NCBI RefSeq assembly: GCF_022201045.2
Contig: NC_068556.1
Coordinates: 496,001-560,000 of the forward strand
Length of the DNA stretch: 64,000 nt
Direction: 5' to 3'
Source of the DNA: Citrus sinensis
Taxonomy: Eukaryota; Streptophyta; Magnoliopsida; Sapindales; Rutaceae
A program made the position numbers and the translations under genes. Positions within the stretch are counted from its first letter, which is position 1. Each line of letters opens with the position of its first letter. Positions 57,000 to 64,000 of this stretch are shown in pieces. The notes beneath the pieces were generated by a model. That model saw only the letters and a list, made by a program, of their open reading frames with translations. It was not told the origin of the DNA and made no database searches.

Positions 57000-59990
57000 G
57001 GAAAAAAATTAGAAACAAAAACATTCAGAAACTAAGAAGCAGAAATCTTCAGAACCCAGATCTTGCTTCAACAAACGAACTAGATCCCCCAATCAAATAA
57101 AAAGAAGTAAGAACCCACTACAAAAATTTAAAGTTTCTCCATTTTACAACACAATGTACCTAAAAAAAGCGAAAAAAAAGTGGAGGCTTTGAGAGGCTAA
57201 AAGACAATCTAGAAGACACAAGCAACATGGGAAAGCAACATCATGAGGAAAAGTATCTGAAGCTGCTGCTGGAAGAGTATGAGTAAGAAGAGACCCTAAA
57301 CTAAAACAAAACAAAGCACCACAAAGCTTCCATTTAACTTAACTAAATTAACCATTTTGTTAATAATTTTAGCTCGCAGAATATGCTGAGATAATAAATT
57401 ACAGAAACATTGCTTAACATGGGTAACGTCAGCTAAATAGTACCCACAACACAAGTTGACTCAAAAAGTGAAACACTTCATTCAACACGTTAAACACAAC
57501 ACTCTATTCTTAGTGAAAAAACCCTGATTAGGCTTCAGTTTCCTTTTGACTAAATAGTGTTTTTGTTACTTAGGAATAATACAAGATCGCGGAGCTAGGA
57601 AATCTAAAGAAAAATACTCTCTCATCCTCAAAAAAATTATTTTTACCATCGGATGCTTAATAAAATAAATTTTTAATACATCATCTTGTTGACTCGTTCT
57701 AATAAAAATAAAAATAAAAACCTCAAGTGTTAAAAATGATTCCCCACCCCCCCACCAAAAAAAATGCAACTTAATTGGCTCACTCAAGGTATCATGTAAT
57801 AAATGGCGATTAATTAGAAGATTATCATTGTTATTTTTATTATTACCACCGGATCATGTCGGTTATGCACATAAACAAGATAAGAATATTCTTTTGTTCT
57901 GTTACTTTTGTCTTGGCACAACTTTAAACATTGTGACGGGGCTAATTTGCATAGTTGTCCATTAAAGCTTGGCCATTCAGTTTATCGTTGTATTGGTTAG
58001 TTTATAAGGAATTAAATTGAGGATTAATAATAGTGTGCAAGTAGTATTAGATTATTTAGCGCATATAATTATGGAGGGATTAAAGAATGAGGAAAGTACT
58101 CAATGTATGGTATCTCGAAGATATAAGCATATCTAGATATTTAGACTATACCTTATTATTATGGGTTCAGGAGTTTGAATATTTATATGCATCATTTTAT
58201 TTAAATATCTAAAAATAAATTAATTTATTTATGTCTCGAATTATTTAAATGGTAGATGAGAGATTCACTTAATCACTGTATATTATGTGAAAATTTTTAT
58301 TTTAAATATCTAAAAGTTAAATAACTGGGTGAATGTAAGCCTAGAACACAAAGGAGTTGAACAGAATGAGCCATTCAAAGAAAATTTAATGATTAGGGAA
58401 AATTGGCCTTAACAAGTGGCAAGTCTCAAAACCATTGAAAGCTTGAAGAAGAGGGCAGATGTGTGAAGAAGTTGCTTGTGATGGTGTTGCCGACTTTTTA
58501 TTGCTTTTTGCCACGTGTGTTGGAATGGTTATCATGAGCATTCTTTGAACTGGTGGAAACTAATTAATTTGTCAAAAAGGAAAGCAAGTAATTGACCTGT
58601 GTTTGTAGTAACTGATCCAGTGATCTCATTACACTTTATTGTCGTCCTCTCGAGTTTCTTGACATTTGTTTGTTCTCTTTCACTGTTTCGCTGGAGCTCG
58701 ACCAATTACAATGAAAAGACAAAAAGTCGCACGTTTTCTTGTTGGAATTAAATGGACTGCTATTTTTGTGTTTTATTCGCTTAACAGAAAACAAGCGTTT
58801 ATATCAACCGTAATCTCATTGAAATCTGAAAATTAATATTATTATCTAAAAACACAAAGGCCTGTTTCAGATTTGCGATTTGGGGGCATACATCCGGTGC
58901 CATGTATGTGATCAATCCACATCAGAAGACAAGCTTTTTTCAAGTACCCAAATGATGGTTTGAACTTGATTTTTAAGTACCCAAATGATGGTTTGAACTT
59001 GATGAGTTTAAGTTATGACAAGTTTTTTTAACTACTCAAATGATGATTTGAACTCGATGAGTTTAAGTTGTAATTGGCTGGTTTTACATTTTATTATCTA
59101 TAATGCGGCGTTATTTAATATAACATAAATCATAAGTTGGGGGTTAAGAACGAAAAATTAAGGAGTTAGTAATAAAAAATTATCTGAAATTAAAAAAAAA
59201 TAGTCATCCTTAATATGATTTACACGCTAACATTGCGTACTTTTTGCAATAAAATTCAAGCTTTTAGCTCTTTCTCTTTCTCTTTCTCTTTACGCTGGTG
59301 ATTATATTTATTTATTTTTATTTAAATAATTGAAGCAATTATTTCTGGACCTGTGCTGCTGCATGTGATATAAACAATTGTTGAACAAAATCCAACATGA
59401 ACTAAAAAATCGGCAACCCTGAGCTGGAGAAGTATGGATGTTAACTCTTTATCACTCACACTCAAACCCTCAGATTTCATTATTTCTATATAAGAGTAGT
59501 TTTCTGATCATGAATTTTAAAGTGCGGAAAAGTCCGGAAAAACTTTAAAACCACACGACTTTAAAAGCTTACAATTTTAAGCCTTTAAAACCATGCGGTT
59601 TTAAAGGTTTTCTGCATTTTCCCATACTTTAAAATTTCTGAGTGAAACATTTTTCATATAAATAAATAAAGAAAATGGTTTCATAATAATTCATCAAAAT
59701 AGATAAAGCATCTGCACACACTGTGACATGAAATCAAAAAAAAGGTTGAATAAAAATTTTTTTTGACTCACCACTTATCACTAGCTTGTAGAAAGGAAAC
59801 CCAATTTAGGGTTGAGCATTTAAAATGTGATGGCAAGCTGAAACCCATGAAACATAATAAAGATTTTCTCCAGAATTTCCTTCAAGTAATTGGTCTATAA
59901 TTTGCTTCAGGTATCAAATCCCTTAACAGATTACTATTTATAACCTGATCGTTTTGTTAAAAAAAAATAATAATAATTGAATCGTCTGGT
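57000..59990. other. CSLC 5' region and spacer, no gene seen
   Basis: 56955 to about 57290 is the probable CSLC 5' leader and promoter. The rest is AT-rich with no recognised coding region. A small direct-repeat cluster (58942-59070), a (TTTCTC)n tract near 59270-59292 and a TTTAAAACC/GGTTTTAAA palindromic zone at 59545-59615 are the only structures. Confidence 0.5.
58942..59070. repeat. Direct repeats of an AAGTACCCAAATGATGG unit
   Basis: AAGTACCCAAATGATGGTTT with its following bases occurs twice (58942-58970 and 58975-59003, 33 bp apart) without mismatch. A third, diverged copy (AACTACTCAAATGATGATTT) lies at about 59030-59070. Copies 2 and 3 are both followed by GATGAGTTTAAGTT. Confidence 0.85.
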
Positions 59991-59995
59991 ATATC

Positions 59996-60518
59996 TATAT
60001 TGGCGGATCTAGAAAAATAATTTACCGGGGGCTGAATTACATAATAGTAAAATTTTAAAACTAAAACTTTGAATGTATAAAATATTTGTTAATACATTTA
60101 TAATTGTTCTCGACATATTTTCAAGAATAAAAAAATGTTTGTGATGATGACCTATCATTATTTTTAATTATAGTATAGGCTTTTATAATTCTAAAAGTTA
60201 AAGTTTTAATATTAATAGTGAGGGTAAATCTCCCTCCAGTTTAGTGAGAATTGATATTCGGGTTGTGCTGTAATAGAATTACTCAGGACAAATCCTGATA
60301 AATTTATGATTGTAAATATCAGGATTGTAATATATCAGTGTATAAAAAAAAATTAAAGTTTAAATTTTGTGAGTTTATAAATTTATAGGATCAATTTTAA
60401 TAGATTTAATAGGAACTACTTAGAAATCTTAAATATTTTTTCTTTTATTCTTAGAACCTTTTTTTTATAGCCAGTAGGGGCTACAGCCCACTGGTCACAT
60501 ATTGCATCCGCCCCTATA
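59996..60518. mobile_element. TIR-type element with GGCGGAT ends, decayed
   Basis: The left end TATATTGGCGGATCTAG and the reverse complement of the right end TATAGGGGCGGATGCAATA share ATA--GGCGGAT. The ends GGGGGCTGAATT and GGGGCTACAGCCC are of the kind seen in many plant MITEs with GGGGCGGA-type termini. No coding capacity is found, and the target duplication is not clear in this TA-rich context. Confidence 0.45.
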
Positions 60519-60529
60519 TATTGCATCCA

Positions 60530-62018
60530 GTATTATTTGGTGCAATGCTGCTTATAAATATCTAGATGTCCAGTATTAATAAAATAAAATAAAATAAAAT
60601 GTGGTGAATCCAAAATTTGTACCAAAACGCGAAAGTTTTTTTGGACCCATTGTTAAAATGTTGTTTTAACTTGTGGGCAGCGCGGATTTGGAATCAAGGG
60701 AAGCAACCACCCACAAGCAATGCCCTACTCGAAATTAAAGCCCACCACGTGCTGCTGCCCACCAGCCCAATCTTTTGTCGGCTGAAAATTTTACAATTCT
60801 TATGAACAAAGTTAAAATTAAAAAATAATAATAATTAAAAGTTATGCAAGGGACCTACAATTTTTTAGATCACTGAACTTTGATTTCTCCTTTCGAGTCA
60901 TTAACATCTCAGCCTCCAACTGGGTTTCTTTTATATTGAACCATTAATAAGAAAGCGTTCTTATTCTCTTGGAAAAAAAACTTTTGCAAGAGCTACAAAC
61001 TTTAATCAGCTGTTTGATTTTGAAGCCAAGAGTCACTTGTGGTACGAACAAGCTGGTGCTTCCTATGATCCGTCCAAAATTGTGCGCTTCGTATTTGTTC
61101 GAAGCATTGTGTAATGAGAAAGCGACAAAAATGTGATAAAATATTAAAATGTAATAAGAAAGTGAAAAGAAAAAAATGACAAACAAAAAAAACTAAAATT
61201 GATGAGAGTATTACAAAAGAAGTTCTGATAAGCAATGAGAAAGTGACATTGCCGTCACTTCTCGTTAATAATAAGAATCACATCATTCCGTTCACCTAGT
61301 TAGTCACTTTCTCGTCACTTCTATGTTACTCTTTATTCATATTTTGCTGAAATTTTTCCTATTTTCCTGAAATTTTGTAGTCCTCGTATCCTTCAAAATT
61401 TTCTGTCAAATTGTTTTCCTTTCTCCGATTTAGTCAACTATTTAATACTGAAGCCAAGAATCACTTGTGTTAGAAGCTGCTTTGTACTTTTGGACTTACA
61501 AGTGGACATTTTTCAGACTCTATGAAAATAATTGACTTAACTGAGCCTTTGCTTAAAAAGTGGAGACAAGGAGACTTCAAAAGAAAGGAAAATCACCACT
61601 GAAAATATGCAGTGTCATTTGAGAACTAGAAAACAAGTGCATGTGCGATTTGCAAACACTACCACCCAGCAGTTTCTAGCAGAATTATTCTTGATCTTGG
61701 CAACAGATACCCATACGCTTTAGTACAATTATTCTCAATTTTCACACTACAACAAGTCTTTAGATGTGGCTGCAGCAAAAGAGAATCAGAATGTTATCAG
61801 AAAGCAGCAAACTAGAAATCCCAAGATCAAGATAATCAACTATAGATGATGATTCTGTTAATCTATTTGTTTATACAACATAAGAGCAAGTACTGTTTCA
61901 GCAAGAAATTGCTATCATACTCAATCATGGAACTACAACAAGATATGGGGTATGAATGACACAACCCTACAGCAAGAGGAAGCAGAAGTTAGTAACCACA
62001 GGCATCCTCACATATAAT
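60530..62018. other. Spacer and probable 3' UTR of the transporter gene
   Basis: No second gene is recognised. A 20-bp direct repeat TGAAGCCAAG(A/A)(G/A)TCACTTGT lies at 61021 and 61449. The segment between has AGTGAC/GTCACT words in both orientations. 61560-62018 is probably the 3' UTR of the minus-strand transporter. Confidence 0.4.
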
Positions 62019-64000
62019 CTATTTACGATAAGCCTCCACATCAGATTTTGGTAATTTCTTCTTCTTTTGCTGATATTTTGCGTATGAATACCATACACCA
62101 CCAGCTGTGTTAATAAGTAATCCAGTCACATTCAAAGCACGCACTTGCACACCACCCAGCACGACAAAACCAAGGGTCTGAGCAGGGAAAAACGAAATGC
62201 CACTGTTATCAACTTGAGAAAGAACAAATTTAAAAATTTTACAATAGTTGGCATGGAAATGGATAAAATCACAGCTCCCTTTCCTTATTGCATTTCTCAA
62301 AAAGTGACCAAAACAAAGTCTGAAAGGTTGTTTAGTACATACCGTGGACCCAACGCCTTTGAGGACTCCAACAATTGTTGTGGTTAGAGCAGAATTGACA
62401 ATGGTACATAAGAACATGGTAAAGTTGAGAATGATGCCCATCACCAAAGAAAGAATAAGGATCACCAAAAAAGAAAAGGAGTTACTCTGCAAATAAAGAT
62501 AATTTTCAATTAAATAAAGGCTCCAGGTGTTAATAAATCACTCACTGTTAAAGCAAAATTGTTTGCAGAATAATAGGATTATGGATCTTTACTTTTGTGC
62601 ATGAGAATACCACCAGCAATCTACAATCCCAACATAAAACCACTCATGAAGAACTAGTGGAAGCTTAATTGTGATGCCGATTAAAAGAGAAAAATTGAGT
62701 CTTCAAGTGGAAAAGTCAATTTACACATCAATGAATTGTGCTCATTGCTGTCAGGGACTTGACCAATTTAAAGTGGCAAACCTAAGTCAAACTAATGAAC
62801 TAAAAATATGCATTCGACAGATTTAAAAAGTCAGTATGGTTACAACCAAACCTGAATGCAGTTAGAGGTCCATGAGTGTACATCAATATTAAGGTATGAA
62901 TTGAAATGAAGAATAAAGGGTATGAAATGAAATAAAGAATAAAGGATTTAGCAAGAAAGCTTTTCTTATTTATTATTTCTACAAATTCACAGTTACAAAT
63001 GACTCTCAGAACAACTTCAAAGAGTAGCAAATGCAAAGTCAATTAGTCTGAGATTCTTTGCTCAGGCACAACAATATCAAAGAGAAATTGCTTTCCAACA
63101 AAGACAAGAGCGAGTTTAAGTAAAAAGAGATTGGACAAAAATTCTGACCTTTGAAAATAATAATGACAATGAGCCGGGAAACTCTCCTGTAACTATGATG
63201 AGAAATACCAAAAATGGAAGAGAAAGGAAGCTGTTATAGAACATTATCTCAACTGAAGAAAGCCCATCCTCTGCACCAGATTTCTCAACTAATACAAGGT
63301 ACATGGTCTGCAATTTAGATCAACCACCTATATAAGTAAAACTGACACTACAATTTCCACCAGCAGTATAAAATACACATACATGGCAAACAGAACTTTA
63401 GAACCTGACCTGGAAAAAAACAGAGGTCAGGGCCATGCTGTACCCAGAGAGGTCGAAAGAAAAATCTCCCAGAGCTGCTATAACACACCCAGTAGCAGTC
63501 AATAGAACTGAAAGTGTTACCTGAAAAGTAACAACGACAAAATCACAATTATTAAGAGAGTTTCCTACATGATGAAGCTTCTCTGCAGGAATGTGATATG
63601 CTATTTATTATAATAAGGATTACAAATGCAACCACTTTAAAACCAGATGGTTGCCAATTCAAAGCAACCTCCTTAATCAAATTCATTGTGCAGGTTCAAG
63701 AAAGGGAATGCAATGCTCAATTTTCTCATTTGGGATTAAGCAAGATGTTAGAAAATTGTTGAAATTGAACATTCCATCCACAGGGCCAAATTTACACAGA
63801 AAACATTCGATAACAAACCAGGAAATGGATATTAGAAATTCAGAAAATAGATGGTGACAATTGATAAGAAAGGGTACGATGAACCTGAGTTGTAGGTTTT
63901 CCCTTTCCTGAAAAGAACCCAGCAACCAGCACCGCAAGTGGTGTGAGTCGTTTTATAGCAATGTACATTGGAATGTTGACCCCTTTCAAGCTTGCCAGAG
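62019..64000 (-). CDS. Nucleotide-sugar transporter (NST/TPT family), 3' part
   Basis: Five exons are visible: 64000-63885 (partial, 5' end outside the window), 63520-63410, 63307-63149, 62486-62343 and 62177-62019. They encode the last 228 residues in one frame. The product is a multi-pass membrane protein of the drug/metabolite-transporter superfamily. It reads GVNIPMYIAIKRLTPLAVLV, then GCVIAALGDFSFD, EIMFYNSFLSLPFLVFLIIV, CTIVNSALTTTIVGVLKGVG, TLGFVVLGGV and GGVWYSYAKYQQKKKK. The lysine-rich tail ending DVEAYRK is usual for Golgi NSTs. FYN, the VNSALTTTIVG-LKG helix and the GGVWYSYAKY signature recall the Arabidopsis group containing UGNT1 (At4g32272, UDP-GlcNAc transport). That subfamily call is from memory and uncertain. 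The ORF at 62019-62492 wrongly runs through the 165-nt last intron. Confidence 0.88.

Noticed and set aside
62019..62492. 157-codon ORF as a complete small gene
   Set aside because: It reads through a 165-nt intron (62178-62342). Splicing restores the transporter sequence GVGSTTLGFVVLGG, so it is two exons of a larger gene.
1..64000. CRISPR array, prokaryotic operon or phage features
   Set aside because: No regularly spaced identical repeats with unique spacers exist. Genes are spliced and spaced as in a plant nuclear genome.
1..64000. tRNA or rRNA genes
   Set aside because: The only tRNA-promoter-like boxes found lie within SINE elements with A-tails and target duplications. No complete cloverleaf or rRNA-like block was recognised by eye.

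Overview
The window is nuclear DNA from a flowering plant, almost certainly a eudicot. The evidence is spliced genes with GT..AG introns in AT-rich spacers, plant-only families (CSLC glucan synthase, rhamnose synthase RHM, RSZ-type SR protein, CNGC channel, EG45/PNP-like protein), and scattered SINE, hAT, LINE and Ty3/gypsy remains. The general look and the EG45 (blight-associated p12-like) genes recall Citrus. That assignment is an inference, not something proved here.

Layout. 1-9.9 kb holds no intact gene: it is a transposon graveyard with a degenerate gypsy RT piece, a SINE, a hAT-type element with both ends, a LINE relic interrupted by another SINE, and TIR-like elements. 10.2-20.6 kb (+) carries a giant coiled-coil protein (8 coding exons, about 2820 aa, C-terminal membrane anchor) of the TNO1/At4g31570 type. 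21.2-22.5 kb (-) is a single-exon sarcosine/pipecolate oxidase. 22.5-28.2 kb is AT-rich spacer with a MITE. 28.2-30.3 kb (-) is a UDP-L-rhamnose synthase (RHM) with one 69-nt intron. 32.3-38.8 kb (+) is a small cluster of EG45/PNP-like genes: one broken copy, one intact copy, and one promoter plus exon-1 relic. 39.0-39.5 kb (-) is a cytochrome P450 (CYP714-like) relic. 40.2-43.1 kb (+) is an RSZ21/22-type splicing factor whose long first intron contains a hAT-type element. 46.9-50.2 kb (+) is a cyclic-nucleotide-gated channel gene broken by many frameshifts and stops. 51.4-51.7 kb (-) is a gypsy chromodomain fragment. 54.0-57.0 kb (-) is a CSLC xyloglucan backbone synthase (693 aa, 5 exons). 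62.0-64.0 kb (-) is the 3' part of a nucleotide-sugar transporter that runs off the window.

How they fit together. Three minus-strand genes (RHM, CSLC, nucleotide-sugar transporter) act in nucleotide-sugar supply or Golgi polysaccharide synthesis, and the coiled-coil protein is probably a Golgi/TGN tether. This is a shared theme, not a demonstrated cluster. I did not find a convincing new biological system. The points most worth checking are the translatable 69-nt RHM intron beside the second catalytic YxxxK motif, the hAT insertion in the RSZ intron, the decayed CNGC gene with an open C-terminal half, and the 147-bp repeat expansion in the coiled-coil gene.
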